From Aggregatibacter aphrophilus ATCC 33389 (GTDB lineage Bacteria > Pseudomonadota > Gammaproteobacteria > Enterobacterales > Pasteurellaceae): a stretch of 64,000 nt of DNA. The position numbers and the translations under genes are program-made. Each line of letters starts with the position of its first letter. Position 1 is the first letter of the stretch. The notes beneath the pieces are model-generated. The model made no database searches. It saw only the letters and a list, made by a program, of their open reading frames with translations, and was not told the origin of the DNA. The DNA is taken from contig NZ_LR134327.1 in the NCBI RefSeq assembly GCF_900636915.1, positions 1,426,001 through 1,490,000 on the forward strand, given 5' to 3'. Below are positions 1 to 9,944 of the stretch, one piece after another.

Positions 1-1378
1 GCTCTTGCTGTAATAACAATGCATGATTGCCCACTAATGCAAGGGCATGTAAACAAGTGGACCGTGGTTTGCTATCTTCGCTGATCGTTATTTTCGATCG
101 GCTCGGCGCGGTTGAATCCATCCACAAATACTTATGCGCATCTAACACGCTTGGCGTGATATTGTCGCTGTTAAAGTGCGGTGGATTTTGTCGGTGTTTT
201 TGTGATGAATGATATGCGCCTTCAGAAGGCTGTTTTTCAACACAGTAACCCGTCGAATATGTGCTTGGTTGCGTAAACATATTCGGACCTGCCGCAGAAC
301 GATTCGGTTTGCTTGATACTTCCCACAATCCCATCGGTTCTTGAATTTTACGTTCTGTTTCGGTAGCGGAAAAATCTAATGATTCGGAGGTTAGCGCATG
401 GCTAATGCCTTGAGTAATAAAATCATGCACCAAACGGGATTGATGAAAACGTACTTCATGTTTGGTGGGATGCACGTTCACATCGACATCATTTGGATTG
501 AGATCGATAAACAACACAAAGGCAGGATATTGATCGTTACTTAAATATTCTGCATAGGCCTGACGGATAGCATGAGTAATAATTTTGTCACGCACCATAC
601 GACCGTTTACATAACAATAATTCAAATCATTTTGTGGGCGGTTAAAGTGTGGTAACGCGATCCAGCCGGATAAATGAAGATCATCGTGTTTCCAATCAAT
701 TTGTAGCGCATTTTGGATAAAATCATCACCACAAATAGCCGCAACGCGTTTTAATTTTTGCTCATTTGTTACCGCACTTTTATATTGCCGCAATACTTTG
801 CCATTATGGGTGAGGGTAAAGCTGATATTAAATTTGGCTAAGGCAATGCGGCGAATGACTTCATCAATATGGGAAAATTCCGTTTTTTCAGAACGTAAAA
901 ATTTACGGCGGGCAGGCGTGTTAAAAAACAAATTGGCTACTTCAACCGTGGTGCCAATAGGATGAGAGGCCGGTTGAATGGTGGTTTCCATATCTCGCCC
1001 CTGAGCATAAACTTGCCAAGCCTCATGTTGTTCGGCAGTGCGGGAAGTGAGTGTTAAACGGGAAACAGAGCTGATACTGGCAAGAGCTTCGCCACGAAAG
1101 CCTAAACTTAAAATGGCTTCTAAATCGGCTAAATCGGCGATTTTACTGGTGGCATGGCGGGCAAGGGCAAGGGCCAACTCTTCTTTAGCAATGCCGATGC
1201 CATTGTCACGAATACGAATTAAACCAGCCCCCCCATTTTCGATATCAATTTGAATTTTATCGGCGCCGGCATCTAGGCTATTTTCCACCAGTTCTTTTAC
1301 TACCGATGCAGGGCGTTCTACTACTTCTCCGGCAGCAATTTGGTTAGCTAATTGAGGTGATAAAACGCGAATAGTCAT
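1..1378 (-). CDS. mutL: DNA mismatch repair protein MutL (3' part beyond window edge)
   Basis: MutL is the GHKL-type ATPase that links MutS mismatch recognition to MutH and helicase action in methyl-directed repair. Translating the minus strand from 1378 gives a start of [20 protein letters not shown]. The GHKL motifs follow: a [13 protein letters not shown] segment near residue 30, DNGIGI near 60 and [10 protein letters not shown] near 95. About 459 codons are visible and the frame is still open at base 1, so the C-terminal dimerisation domain is missing here. Its ATG shares one base with the amiB stop (TAATG), so the two are translationally coupled. The order tsaE-amiB-mutL is the usual gamma-proteobacterial one. 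Uptake signals at 173-182 and 772-781 lie inside the gene. Confidence 0.96.
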   Translation of the reverse strand, partial: MTIRVLSPQLANQIAAGEVVERPASVVKELVENSLDAGADKIQIDIENGGAGLIRIRDNGIGIAKEELALALARHATSKIADLADLEAILSLGFRGEALASISSVSRLTLTSRTAEQHEAWQVYAQGRDMETTIQPASHPIGTTVEVANLFFNTPARRKFLRSEKTEFSHIDEVIRRIALAKFNISFTLTHNGKVLRQYKSAVTNEQKLKRVAAICGDDFIQNALQIDWKHDDLHLSGWIALPHFNRPQNDLNYCYVNGRMVRDKIITHAIRQAYAEYLSNDQYPAFVLFIDLNPNDVDVNVHPTKHEVRFHQSRLVHDFITQGISHALTSESLDFSATETERKIQEPMGLWEVSSKPNRSAAGPNMFTQPSTYSTGYCVEKQPSEGAYHSSQKHRQNPPHFNSDNITPSVLDAHKYLWMDSTAPSRSKITISEDSKPRSTCLHALALVGNHALLLQQE

Positions 1379-2868
1379 TATTTTTTACCCTGGTCTTCCG
1401 TCAACTTAATTTTTTGTCCGCTCAACACTTTGCCATTTTTTAATTGTGGATTCAATTTTAGCAGTTTATTCGGCGCAATCTTATATTCGCGAGCAATGGA
1501 ATAAAGGGTTTCATTTTTCTTCACCGTGTGGAATTTTGGTACCGCTTCTTTGACTTCCGGTTTGGTTTTTCCTTGTGTTTTTGGCGATTTATCTACTGGC
1601 TTAGGCGTTTCGGTCTCTTTTCCTTTTTCTGTTTTATTAGAGGTTTCCGCTTTAGCTATTGCCGGAATTTTAAGATTTTCACCTATCAATAACTCTTTTC
1701 GTTTCAATTTATTTAACGTCAGAATGTCGTTTGCCGAAACTTTATATTTTTCCGCTAATTTGCCTAAGGTTTCACCACGTTTTACTTTATGGCGAACACC
1801 ACTGTCTTTCACTTCAACTATGTTGTTTTCCTTAGTTTTAACAGATTTATCTTCAGTTGTCGGGATATTTTTTCCGTTGTCCGGAATTTTAATCGTTTCC
1901 CCAACCCATAATGCTTTTCGTTTTAATTTATTTAACGCAATAATATCAGCTGTACTAACATGATATTTTTCTGCTAATTTACCTAATCCTTCACCGGATT
2001 TCACCGTATGGCGAATACCACTGTCTTTCACTTCAAGTGCGGTGGATTTTTCCGATGTTTTTTCATTCTTGTCGACAATAGCGACTTTAGGTTCGTCTTT
2101 GACGTTTTTACGACGATATTCCGCTAAGCCGTTATAAATGGCTTTAGCAATCCGTTTGCGGTAAGCCGGTGTGCTCAGCTTTAGTTCTTCTTCTTGGTTA
2201 GACAAAAAACCGGTTTCCACTAAAATAGAAGGAATATCCGGGGAGCGTAAAACACCAAGGCTTGCATGGCGTGGTGTAGGGCGACTTAAAGACGCAATCT
2301 GTGAGAAATGTCGTAAGACAATATTGCCTAATTCATATCCTACCCGTTGGCTGTGACCAAATTGTAAATCTAAGACGGTTTGATCTAAATATTTTTCATT
2401 ATGTGAAGCCAACACACTGCCGGCACCACCTAATAATTCCGAACGTTTTTCATGATCTTCCAACCATTGTCCCATTTCGTCATTGGCACGGCGATTGGAC
2501 AACACCCATACAGAAGCACCGCGTAAATTCGGGGTTTCAGAGGAGTCGGCATGAATAGACACTAAATAATTCGCTTTGTATTTACGCGCAATTTCCGAAC
2601 GTTGAGGGACGGAAATATAATAATCACCATTGCGGGTTAATACCGCACGAAAGTGTGGATCTTTATCCAATAAGGCTTTGAGTTCTTTGGCGATAGAAAG
2701 GGTGACATTTTTTTCATAAATTTTGAGATTACGCCCGATTGCTCCGGGGTCTTTACCGCCATGCCCGGGATCGATAGCAATCGTCCAAGTATTATCGGCA
2801 AAAGCGAGCACGGCAAAAAAAAGAAGTCCGTGCATAAGGATAAATCTCATTATATTTTGGGCTTTCAT
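1378..2868 (-). CDS. amiB: N-acetylmuramoyl-L-alanine amidase AmiB with three LysM domains
   Basis: This periplasmic zinc amidase cleaves the peptide stem from murein and helps daughter cells separate. The ATG at 2868 is preferred (496 residues) because it begins a signal peptide (core [18 protein letters not shown]). The frame can be extended upstream only to a TTG at 2964 inside tsaE. The Amidase_3 domain follows with [16 protein letters not shown] and VETGFLSN, which carry the zinc-binding and catalytic residues. Three LysM modules then occur (beginning [18 protein letters not shown] and HTVKKNETL), separated by Lys/Glu/Thr-rich linkers. E. coli AmiB lacks LysM repeats; LysM-bearing AmiB forms are common in Pasteurellaceae and Vibrionaceae. 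It starts 13 bases after the tsaE stop. Confidence 0.95.
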   Translation of the reverse strand: MKAQNIMRFILMHGLLFFAVLAFADNTWTIAIDPGHGGKDPGAIGRNLKIYEKNVTLSIAKELKALLDKDPHFRAVLTRNGDYYISVPQRSEIARKYKANYLVSIHADSSETPNLRGASVWVLSNRRANDEMGQWLEDHEKRSELLGGAGSVLASHNEKYLDQTVLDLQFGHSQRVGYELGNIVLRHFSQIASLSRPTPRHASLGVLRSPDIPSILVETGFLSNQEEELKLSTPAYRKRIAKAIYNGLAEYRRKNVKDEPKVAIVDKNEKTSEKSTALEVKDSGIRHTVKSGEGLGKLAEKYHVSTADIIALNKLKRKALWVGETIKIPDNGKNIPTTEDKSVKTKENNIVEVKDSGVRHKVKRGETLGKLAEKYKVSANDILTLNKLKRKELLIGENLKIPAIAKAETSNKTEKGKETETPKPVDKSPKTQGKTKPEVKEAVPKFHTVKKNETLYSIAREYKIAPNKLLKLNPQLKNGKVLSGQKIKLTEDQGKK

Positions 2869-2881
2869 GTACGATAGAATT

Positions 2882-3358
2882 CTAATTGAGTTGTTGGATA
2901 ATTTGACGACCCGTTTCGGATTCGGCAAGTAATTCAATGTTGCGGGCGTTTTCGGCGTAGGCAATGTTGACTAACAGATCGGCTGATGCCAACAGGCCGG
3001 CACCTTTTTCGGCCCATTCAATGAGGCAAATGGTATTCTCTGCAAAATAATCACGAATTCCCATAAATTCCAATTCTTCCGGATCCGCTAAGCGATATAA
3101 ATCGAAGTGGTAAATTATTTTCCCTCCGATTTTGTATTCTTCCACTAAGGTATAAGTCGGACTTTTGACATTGCCAGAGTGTCCCAATCCTTGAATCATT
3201 CCGCGGCTTAATGTTGTCTTGCCCGCACCAAGATCTCCGTTTAAATAAAGCATCACACTTTTATTGTTCGACATTTGGCAGATGGCCTTGATGAGCTTCT
3301 CACCAAAGGCGCACATAGCGTTTTCATTAGGAATGTATTGCGTAAATCGTTCTGTCAT
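2882..3358 (-). CDS. tsaE: tRNA threonylcarbamoyladenosine biosynthesis ATPase TsaE
   Basis: TsaE (YjeE) is the small P-loop ATPase that works with TsaB and TsaD to make the t6A modification at position 37 of ANN-decoding tRNAs. The ATG at 3358 gives 158 residues starting [10 protein letters not shown], a normal family length. A TTG six codons upstream is less likely. Walker A is GDLGAGKTT at about residues 41-49, followed by [17 protein letters not shown] and LIEWAEKG, all typical of the family. It is the first gene of the tsaE-amiB-mutL operon and runs into amiB with a short gap. Confidence 0.95.
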   Translation of the reverse strand: MTERFTQYIPNENAMCAFGEKLIKAICQMSNNKSVMLYLNGDLGAGKTTLSRGMIQGLGHSGNVKSPTYTLVEEYKIGGKIIYHFDLYRLADPEELEFMGIRDYFAENTICLIEWAEKGAGLLASADLLVNIAYAENARNIELLAESETGRQIIQQLN

Positions 3359-3394
3359 CGCTGTATTCGCTTGCAAAAAATAGTGGCAAATTGT

Positions 3395-3448
3395 ACCGCA
3401 CTTTGGGGGATTTATGTAGTGGTTAGATGGGAATGCTTAAAGTGCGGT
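3395..3448. repeat. Inverted pair of DNA uptake signals
   Basis: ACCGCACTTT at 3395-3404 and AAAGTGCGGT at 3439-3448 are exact inverted copies of the Haemophilus-type uptake signal core. They lie just upstream of tsaE. Such pairs can fold into a 10-bp stem. Confidence 0.85.
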
Positions 3449-3474
3449 TAGAATTAGCTATGTTTTTAAGCTAA

Positions 3475-3497
3475 TAAGGAGCCTTCAAGGCTCCTTA
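3475..3497 (-). terminator. Hairpin downstream of the spermidine-synthase-like gene
   Basis: TAAGGAGCCTT and AAGGCTCCTTA form an 11-base perfect inverted repeat around one base, 31 bases beyond the stop of the minus-strand gene ending at 3528. The T tract after it on the minus strand is weak, so this may be a terminator or an mRNA 3'-end stabiliser. Confidence 0.55.
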
Positions 3498-3527
3498 TAG
3501 GTAGTGAGTTAATTCACTTTGGTGCGA

Positions 3528-5039
3528 TTACTGATTAAAAAAGCCGTATTTATATTCGGTAATCATGTTGTTATCAGTAATAACTTCAGCATTTCGTCTT
3601 AATTTTGAAAAATCAATATTTTTATAGGATATAAACGGTCTATTAAGAATATTATTTACACCTTTATTCAATGCTTCAGAAGAGTCAAATACTCGATTTC
3701 CATCTTCCCATTTTAATTTCTCAAGTCCTTGCAGAACTTGTTCTTTGGTTATTTCCGGTATTGGTGATAATGATGCTAATGACATGTTTACATAACTATA
3801 AACATGTGGGAATACATCTTTTGATGTGTAATAAGCATCAAACGAACTGGTTGTATTGAAATAGATAAAACCATTAGGATTTAAATGAGATTTTGTTAAT
3901 TCTAAAAACTCTTTACTTAATAAATTGGTTGCATAATTACGCCAATGGAAAGTCGTGTTCATTAGGATAAAATCAAACTTTCTATCCGGGTTTTTATTTA
4001 ACCAGCGACGACCATCATCGGTAATAAGATTGACTCTTTTGTCTTGTAAAAACTTATGCATTTCAGGGTACATACCCGCTAGTTGTGGATATCCTGGGTT
4101 GAGTTCTATAACGGTCATTGATTCTAGTTCAGGCATTGACGTGAGAACTTTGGTCCATGAGGCGGTACTCAAACCAACAACCAAGATATTTTTGGCATGA
4201 GGAGCAATTATAGGTAATAAATAGGCTCTTTCAATACCGTTATGGCTATGATTGAGATTAGTATTTAACATTCCATCATAAACATTACTTCCAAAAACAA
4301 GTTCATCATTATTACTATTTAAATAGACTTGGATAAAGCCATGTTTATTTTCAATGAGTTTTTCTAACTTAAGATCTTGCCCATTTTCATCTTTCTTTTG
4401 AGCCAGTGCATGGATGACTTTTTCCGGTAATATGAATGTTGTCATCATAACTAGTACTGCAAAAATAGAGACTGCAGATTTCAACCATTTTGTTGGTACA
4501 CAAAATGTTGCTGTTATTAACGTAATTAAAATAATAATGAGATAAGTTTGTTGTGTGGTAAAAGTATCTAAAAGATAAAAACCAATTAAGATTGGGGAAA
4601 TTGTACAACCTAGTACATTAGCAAAGTAGACATTCGAAATTGCTGCACCTGTTTTCTTTTGTTCAGCGCCAAGGTGATGAACAATAGGGAATACAATTCC
4701 GCGCACTAACGCACAGAAGAATATGGAAACAATAAAAATTCCAAGCATTCCTTCAAGTGGAAAGTACATGATCATAGTAATAGCCAAACAGTCAAAAAAT
4801 GCAGAAAGAATAAAGGCATATCCAATATAGGAAATATTCCCTTTACCCGATTGGCAGAGATTTTTTCCAATCAACGACCCACAAGCTATCCCTAATAAAA
4901 ATAAAGCAAGTGTTAAGGAAAATATTTGTGGTAATATAATTCCATAAAAACTAAAAAGTCTAATCCAGATAACTTCAAGACCTAAACTTAAAAAACCGCT
5001 CAGGAATGACAAGAGCATTGCTTTTCTAGTGATTGTCAT
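3528..5039 (-). CDS. Membrane protein with spermidine-synthase-like methyltransferase-fold domain
   Basis: 503 residues. The first ~210 residues hold six or seven hydrophobic segments (beginning MTITRKAMLLSFLSGFLSLG). A soluble Rossmann domain of the spermidine synthase fold starts near residue 280 with NILVVGLSTASW. The acidic ligand-binding residue is kept in VIELNPGYPQLAGMYP, and TDDGRRWL supplies the second Asp. The motif that carries the catalytic Asp in true aminopropyltransferases reads FDFILMNTTFHWRNYATN, with Asn at the probable position. The chemistry is therefore probably not ordinary putrescine aminopropylation. The gene overlaps the upstream gene by 14 bases in another frame. The pair resembles the fused membrane/spermidine-synthase proteins split into two chains. 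Substrate unknown. Confidence 0.8.
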   Translation of the reverse strand: MTITRKAMLLSFLSGFLSLGLEVIWIRLFSFYGIILPQIFSLTLALFLLGIACGSLIGKNLCQSGKGNISYIGYAFILSAFFDCLAITMIMYFPLEGMLGIFIVSIFFCALVRGIVFPIVHHLGAEQKKTGAAISNVYFANVLGCTISPILIGFYLLDTFTTQQTYLIIILITLITATFCVPTKWLKSAVSIFAVLVMMTTFILPEKVIHALAQKKDENGQDLKLEKLIENKHGFIQVYLNSNNDELVFGSNVYDGMLNTNLNHSHNGIERAYLLPIIAPHAKNILVVGLSTASWTKVLTSMPELESMTVIELNPGYPQLAGMYPEMHKFLQDKRVNLITDDGRRWLNKNPDRKFDFILMNTTFHWRNYATNLLSKEFLELTKSHLNPNGFIYFNTTSSFDAYYTSKDVFPHVYSYVNMSLASLSPIPEITKEQVLQGLEKLKWEDGNRVFDSSEALNKGVNNILNRPFISYKNIDFSKLRRNAEVITDNNMITEYKYGFFNQ

Positions 5040-5643
5040 AATTCATTCCTCTTTTTCTATATTTTAAGAAAATAATTGTAGCAACAAGACAATTAATAAT
5101 TGCTGCCAGATAAATGACTTGTATGATGGTTAAGTAATTAAATAGGAAAAAACCGGTAGTTATACAAGCAAAAGCAGCGCCTAACGTATTTGTAAAATAT
5201 AACCAACCAATATTATTACCAATATTATCAAAATGTTGATTTAAATATTGAGTCAATAATGGAAGCGTACTTCCCATAAGGAAAGTAGGGAAGAGTAATA
5301 ATACGAAATTAGAAAAAGCGATAGTAATGATGCTTGAGTGCAAGAATAGATTTTTTGTTAACTCAATAAGTGTTGGGCTTGCAAAGCCAAAAATACCAAT
5401 GCCTATCTCTGTTAAAGCAAATAGTAGAATAATATGCTTCGGAAATTTATCAGCAATTCGACCTCCGAAATAAGCTCCGATTCCAAGTCCTGCCATAAAC
5501 ACGGCAATAATAATAGTGATTGACTCTAAATCAACACCAAAGGCGGTAAATAGCATCCTTTGCCATGCAATTTGATAGATTAATGCGGCAAATCCTGACA
5601 TAAAAAAGACAGTTTTTACCGTTTTAGTACCATATTTATTCAT
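5026..5643 (-). CDS. Six-helix membrane protein, N-terminal half of MFS/spermidine-synthase-like family
   Basis: 205 residues, almost entirely membrane-spanning, with about six hydrophobic segments. It starts MNKYGTKTVKTVFFMSGFAA. The segments GFAALIYQIAWQRML and GLGIGAYFGGRIADKFPK match the first transmembrane unit of proteins annotated as fused MFS/spermidine synthase. The stop lies 14 bases inside the following gene, so the two are translated in different frames and probably coupled. Whether this is a natural split or an old frameshift in a longer gene cannot be told from one sequence, but both halves look free of decay. Confidence 0.75.
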   Translation of the reverse strand: MNKYGTKTVKTVFFMSGFAALIYQIAWQRMLFTAFGVDLESITIIIAVFMAGLGIGAYFGGRIADKFPKHIILLFALTEIGIGIFGFASPTLIELTKNLFLHSSIITIAFSNFVLLLFPTFLMGSTLPLLTQYLNQHFDNIGNNIGWLYFTNTLGAAFACITTGFFLFNYLTIIQVIYLAAIINCLVATIIFLKYRKRGMNYDNH

Positions 5644-5668
5644 AGTATCATCCTAAGTTAGTTATAAA

Positions 5669-7294
5669 TTAAAGGTTGGGAATATCATCATTTTTTAATG
5701 TATTGTAAGGTATATTTTCTTTAAAATTAAATACCTTAATATTTTCATCATTTTTATTTGAGAAGAAATTATATTCTTGATCTAACTCTTTAGTTTCTAT
5801 TCCTAACCACTGAGAGAAACCATAAATAAAGTTAAATGCACTTCGTTTAACATTGACTACTTCTCTAGACGTATCGTCACTAGAGATTTTTACAAAAGGA
5901 ACTTCAAAGTTTTGTTTATGTTCTTCACCAAAATCTAAATCAACTTCTTTTTTGTTTTCTTTATTTACATGGGATAAGCCATGATCTGAGAAGTAAATTA
6001 ATGAATAAGGCTCATTTTGTTCTTTAAGTACATTAACAATTTCTTCAATTAACTTATCCGTTTTTAAAATGGTATTAACATAACAAGATAGACTTTCATT
6101 AATAAATTCAAGTTTCTTTTCTTTGTCTGTAATACGTTGACAAAAATTACGATGTGAGCCCATTAGATGAATAACAAATAATCTTGTGTCATTTTCATAT
6201 GCTTTTTCTTTAAATTTTATCTTTAGTTCCTCTAATAATTTAAAATCATCAGCATTATTTGTAATAAATCCACCTTTCTTTGTAAAATAATGAAAATCTG
6301 CTCCTATGCCTAATCGACTTGCCAAGGTGTCATATTTCCCAATAGTACCTTGATTTGATAACCAGAAAGTCTTAATGCCGGCTGCTTTAGCTAAACTAAT
6401 AATATTATAAGAATAATCTTTCTTGCCTTTATCTTTGGGTTTGAAATGCAATGTATTTAACAATGAATGATAGGTCGCCGGTGCAGCAGAAACATATCCT
6501 GCATTAATGTATCCATTTGTTTTATCTAAAAATGGTGTAGTGGGTAACTTAAATCCATAACTTGACATATAATCTTTTCTCGCACTTTCACCGATAATCA
6601 AAATATAGTTTTTATATTTAGGTTGCGTTGAAATGATATGCCAAGGAGGAAGTATATCTTTTGCTGCTTCTAAATCTTTTTTATCATTATAATAATCAGT
6701 AATACTATCAATAATATTGGCATAAAATGAGATTAGATTTACCGGACTGTTTGCTAATGTCCAGTGTGAATCTATTTGCTCTTTAGAACTATTTTCAAAA
6801 TGGAACTTTGTGGGTATCCAGATAATGCTAAATATTGTAACAATTATTAAAGTGATATTTAGGATTTTTTTATATTTAATATCTTTTTCTGTTATCTCCC
6901 CTTGTGGGGTTGCTTGCTCTCTTAATCTATATAAGATATAAGCTGATAGTGAAAATAAAAAAGGTAATATAAACTGGTCAATTTTGAGTTTTCCTAAAAA
7001 CTCAAAAGATTCTGCAGGATTAGTTTCAAAAAAAGCTGCGACAACACCTGAATTTAAATTTCCGTAGGAGGAATATATGGGTTGATAAAGAGATAGTGTG
7101 ATAACAACGAAAGTAATAAATAACCAAAATATTTTTTGGTTAAAGCTAAATATTAAATAATAAATAATATATATTACAAATATACCATAATATGCGCTGT
7201 TCTCAGGAGATATGATTAGTGTAATAAAAGAGAAAAATAATAGCCAAATCCAAAATATCCGGCTATTAAGATAACTTAAAAATTTTTTAAACAT
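5669..7294 (-). CDS. Phosphoethanolamine-transferase-like inner-membrane sulfatase-fold protein
   Basis: 541 residues from the ATG at 7294; a TTG 19 codons upstream is less likely. The N-terminal third has about five transmembrane segments. A periplasmic alkaline-phosphatase/sulfatase fold follows, with IGESARKDYMSSYGF around residue 235, HLMGSHRNF and FSDHGLSHV, which match the metal-binding and nucleophile regions of the EptA/CptA/OpgE group. Enzymes of this group move phosphoethanolamine (or a similar head group) from phospholipid to lipid A, LPS core or glucans; the target here is not evident. It is the first gene of a three-gene minus-strand unit with the two spermidine-synthase-like genes, which start 25 bases after its stop. 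The stretch is AT-rich and has no exact uptake signal from 3449 to 7444, hinting at transfer. Confidence 0.8.
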   Translation of the reverse strand: MFKKFLSYLNSRIFWIWLLFFSFITLIISPENSAYYGIFVIYIIYYLIFSFNQKIFWLFITFVVITLSLYQPIYSSYGNLNSGVVAAFFETNPAESFEFLGKLKIDQFILPFLFSLSAYILYRLREQATPQGEITEKDIKYKKILNITLIIVTIFSIIWIPTKFHFENSSKEQIDSHWTLANSPVNLISFYANIIDSITDYYNDKKDLEAAKDILPPWHIISTQPKYKNYILIIGESARKDYMSSYGFKLPTTPFLDKTNGYINAGYVSAAPATYHSLLNTLHFKPKDKGKKDYSYNIISLAKAAGIKTFWLSNQGTIGKYDTLASRLGIGADFHYFTKKGGFITNNADDFKLLEELKIKFKEKAYENDTRLFVIHLMGSHRNFCQRITDKEKKLEFINESLSCYVNTILKTDKLIEEIVNVLKEQNEPYSLIYFSDHGLSHVNKENKKEVDLDFGEEHKQNFEVPFVKISSDDTSREVVNVKRSAFNFIYGFSQWLGIETKELDQEYNFFSNKNDENIKVFNFKENIPYNTLKNDDIPNL

Positions 7295-7468
7295 AATTGG
7301 TTCGAGAATCAAATGAGATAGAAGAAATGAAAGCACAAATTTTATACTCAACGATCTAGCATCTCAATAGGTTAGGAGTATATCTGTGTAAAGATAAATT
7401 AAAGAATTGTCAGTTTTTACTTATAAAAAACATGCCTAATTTTCACCGCACTTTATAAGTATTATAGA

Positions 7469-7499
7469 TAAAAAATCCCTCGTTATTTAACGAGGGATT
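7469..7499 (-). terminator. Rho-independent terminator after the tRNA-Gly pair
   Basis: On the minus strand AATCCCTCGTT, loop AAAT, AACGAGGGATT and then a run of T form a classic intrinsic terminator, 8 bases past the CCA end of the downstream tRNA-Gly. Confidence 0.9.
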
Positions 7500-7506
7500 A
7501 TGAATT

Positions 7507-7582
7507 TGGAGCGGGAAACGAGGCTCGAACTCGCGACCCCAACCTTGGCAAGGTTGTGCTCTACCAACTGAGCTATTCCCGC
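7507..7582 (-). tRNA. tRNA-Gly (anticodon GCC), second of a tandem pair
   Basis: A 76-base cloverleaf on the minus strand, beginning GCGGGAATAGCTCAGTTGG and ending in an encoded CCA. The anticodon loop reads CTTGCCA, giving anticodon GCC for GGC/GGT codons. The D arm (AGCTCAGTTGGTAGAGC), T arm (GTTCGAG) and a 7-bp acceptor stem are all present. It differs from its neighbour by a compensated base pair in the anticodon stem (A-U here). Confidence 0.98.
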
Positions 7583-7600
7583 ATGGCTTGATGTTGAGAA

Positions 7601-7676
<76 letters not shown>

Positions 7677-7795
7677 ATTCACATCAAATGAACGAGACGG
7701 AATTATACGAATATTTTTAGGCAGTGCAAGCATAAAATCGAGAAAATCAAATGCCTGCTTATATATTCAACGATCTTAATCGTATTTGATGTCTC

Positions 7796-8341
7796 TTAAA
7801 TGTTCAAAAAATGTTCTCTGTAATAAGCTAACTCTTTAATGGATTCTCGAATATCATCTAGCGCCAGATGGGTATTTTGTTTGGTAAAACCGTTTAAAAT
7901 TTCCGGTTTCCAGCGGGCTGCCAATTCTTTAAGCGTGCTGACATCAAGGTGACGATAGTGGAAATAATCAGCCAATTCAGGCATATATTTAAACAGGAAA
8001 CGCTTGTCTTGTGCCACGCTATTGCCGCAAATAGGGGAAGTACCTTTAGGAACATATTTTTTGAGGAAATCGAGGGTTTGCAATTCGGCAGCTCGTTCAT
8101 TTAATTTGCTCGCTTTTACGCGCTCGACTAAACCGTTTGCCGTGTGAGTTTTTACGCACCATTCGCTCATTTTATTGAGTAATTCATCAGGTTGGTGTAC
8201 GGCTAGTACAGGCCCTTCAGCTAAGATATTTAAATTTTTATCGGTAACGATAGTAGCGATCTCAATGATTCGTTCTTTTTCCGGATCCAACCCCGTCATT
8301 TCAAGGTCAATCCAGATCAGATTTTGTTTATCTAATTCCAT
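7796..8341 (-). CDS. orn: Oligoribonuclease
   Basis: Orn is the essential 3'-5' exonuclease that degrades di- to pentaribonucleotides to mononucleotides, the last step of RNA turnover. The 181-residue length is exact for the family. The DEDDh motifs are visible: IDLEMTGL (Asp12, Glu14), the central [11 protein letters not shown], and [11 protein letters not shown] near the C-terminus. The ATG at 8341 has an AGGAT sequence about 10 bases upstream. It is divergent from rsgA, as in many gamma-proteobacteria where orn and rsgA share a promoter region. Confidence 0.97.
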   Translation of the reverse strand: MELDKQNLIWIDLEMTGLDPEKERIIEIATIVTDKNLNILAEGPVLAVHQPDELLNKMSEWCVKTHTANGLVERVKASKLNERAAELQTLDFLKKYVPKGTSPICGNSVAQDKRFLFKYMPELADYFHYRHLDVSTLKELAARWKPEILNGFTKQNTHLALDDIRESIKELAYYREHFLNI

Positions 8342-8412
8342 TATATAAGGTATCCTATGGCAAATTTTTTCTTATTCTAGCGAAAAACGCTATAAAAAAC
8401 GACCGCACTTTT

Positions 8413-9453
8413 ATGAGTAAACCCAAATTAACCCAAAATCAAAAACGTCGAATTCAATCTAATAATAACAAGGTGTTACATCGCCATCAAAAGAAGGAGA
8501 TTGAGTGGCGGGATGATATGTTAGGCGAATCACAAGAAGGGGTAGTCGTGACGCGCTATGCCCGCCATGCGGATGTGGAAAATGCGCAGGGGGAGATTTT
8601 TCGGTGTAACTTGCGTCGCACATTATCCGGCGTTGTGGTGGGGGATCATGTCATCTGGCGTCAAGGCAATGAGCAACTGCAAGGCGTAAGCGGAGTCATT
8701 GAAGGGATTCATCCGCGCAAAAACGAGATTTCCCGCCCTGATTATTATGATGGTATTAAAGTTATCGCAGCCAATATTGACCGTATTATTATCATTTCTT
8801 CCGTATTGCCCAGCCTGTCTTTAAATATTATCGATCGCTATTTAGTGGTGTGTGAAGAAGCAAATATTGAACCCATTATTGTGTTAAATAAGGTAGATAT
8901 GTTGACGGAAGCCCAGTGGCTTGAGGCGGATGAGCTGTTAGCGATTTATCGAAAAATTGGTTACCAAACCTTAATGTTGTCTGCGCAGAGCGGAAAAAAT
9001 CTGGAAAAATTGACCGCACTTTTATCCCATGGTGTCTCTATTTTTGTAGGGCAGTCAGGAGTTGGAAAATCCAGTTTAATTAATGCCGTTTTGCCACATG
9101 TGGATGCGCAAGTGGGGGAGGTGAGTGCGACTTCCGGTTTAGGGCAGCACACCACCACTTCCTCCTGTTTATATCATTTGCCACAAGGAGGAAGTTTAAT
9201 TGACTCGCCGGGGATTCGCGAGTTTGGCTTATGGCATTTGGAAGAGGAACAAATTACCAAAGGCTATCGAGAGTTTCAAACGGTGCTTGGTACCTGTAAA
9301 TTCCGTGATTGTAAGCATTTGAGTGATCCCGGTTGCGCATTACGTCAAGCGGTTGAGGAAGGCAAAATTAGCACAGTACGTTATGAAAATTATCATCGTT
9401 TATTAGCAAGTCGTAAGGAGATGAAATCACAGCGTCATTTTTCTTCTGAATAG
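8413..9453 (+). CDS. rsgA: Ribosome small subunit GTPase RsgA
   Basis: RsgA (YjeQ/EngC) is a circularly permuted GTPase that checks late 30S subunit maturation. 346 residues: a basic N-terminal tail, an OB-fold domain (about 40-110), a permuted G domain with the G4 motif VLNKVDM before the P-loop [12 protein letters not shown], and a C-terminal zinc knuckle with [14 protein letters not shown]. An uptake signal lies immediately before the ATG (8402-8411) and another inside the gene (9013-9022). Confidence 0.97.
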   Translation: MSKPKLTQNQKRRIQSNNNKVLHRHQKKEIEWRDDMLGESQEGVVVTRYARHADVENAQGEIFRCNLRRTLSGVVVGDHVIWRQGNEQLQGVSGVIEGIHPRKNEISRPDYYDGIKVIAANIDRIIIISSVLPSLSLNIIDRYLVVCEEANIEPIIVLNKVDMLTEAQWLEADELLAIYRKIGYQTLMLSAQSGKNLEKLTALLSHGVSIFVGQSGVGKSSLINAVLPHVDAQVGEVSATSGLGQHTTTSSCLYHLPQGGSLIDSPGIREFGLWHLEEEQITKGYREFQTVLGTCKFRDCKHLSDPGCALRQAVEEGKISTVRYENYHRLLASRKEMKSQRHFSSE

Positions 9454-9525
9454 AGAGGATTTCTGATTTTTTAGGGCTGTTTTGTTAAAAAGAGGTTAAT
9501 GAAATCGAGTTTTCCATTCTTTTTT

Positions 9526-9541
9526 TGTGATCTGATTCAAA
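9526..9541 (+). promoter_or_regulatory. Likely CRP site upstream of ptsH
   Basis: TGTGATCTGATTCAAA sits in a T-rich context about 140 bases before ptsH. The left half is a perfect TGTGA; the right half TCAAA matches the consensus TCACA at four of five positions. It closely resembles the CRP site before E. coli ptsH as I recall it. A candidate -10 (TATTAT) lies at 9573-9578, without a well-spaced -35. Confidence 0.6.
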
Positions 9542-9680
9542 TTTTTGGCTAAATTGCCTTGCTTAACCACGCTATTATCAGGATACTGCACCTTATTTAT
9601 TTTAGTGTTTTAAATAAATATTTAACCAAAATACTAAGAGAAATAATTGAATTCGATTAACCTTTTTAGAGGAAAGTAAC

Positions 9681-9938
9681 ATGTATTCAAAAGATGTTGA
9701 AATCACAGCACCTAATGGCTTGCACACTCGTCCGGCTGCGCAATTTGTCAAAGAAGCTAAGGCATTTGCCTCAGATATTACCGTGTCTTCTGCGGGTAAA
9801 AGTGCCAGTGCAAAAAGTTTGTTTAAGTTGCAAACGCTTGCGTTAACTCAAGGCACAGTAATTACTATCTCAGCAGAAGGTGAGGATGCGGAAAAAGCCG
9901 TTGAACATCTTGTGGCGTTAATTCCAACCTTAGAATAA
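9681..9938 (+). CDS. ptsH: Phosphocarrier protein HPr
   Basis: HPr passes phosphate from enzyme I to the sugar-specific EIIA proteins of the phosphotransferase system in the cytoplasm. 85 residues, the standard length. The active-site His15 lies in [11 protein letters not shown], and Ser46 lies in SAKSLFKL. Ser46 is a regulatory site only in organisms with HPr kinase. A good ribosome site (AGAGGAAAG) precedes the ATG. It is the first gene of ptsH-ptsI-crr and is separated from ptsI by 140 bases containing a strong hairpin. Confidence 0.98.
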   Translation: MYSKDVEITAPNGLHTRPAAQFVKEAKAFASDITVSSAGKSASAKSLFKLQTLALTQGTVITISAEGEDAEKAVEHLVALIPTLE

Positions 9939-9944
9939 TGACAT

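Noticed and set aside
1526..1963. 145-codon plus-strand frame antisense to amiB
   Set aside because: It lies opposite the LysM repeats and lacks coding context.
2869..2964. Longer N-terminus of AmiB starting at a TTG inside tsaE
   Set aside because: The ATG at 2868 directly begins a clear signal peptide; the extension would put a soluble segment before it.
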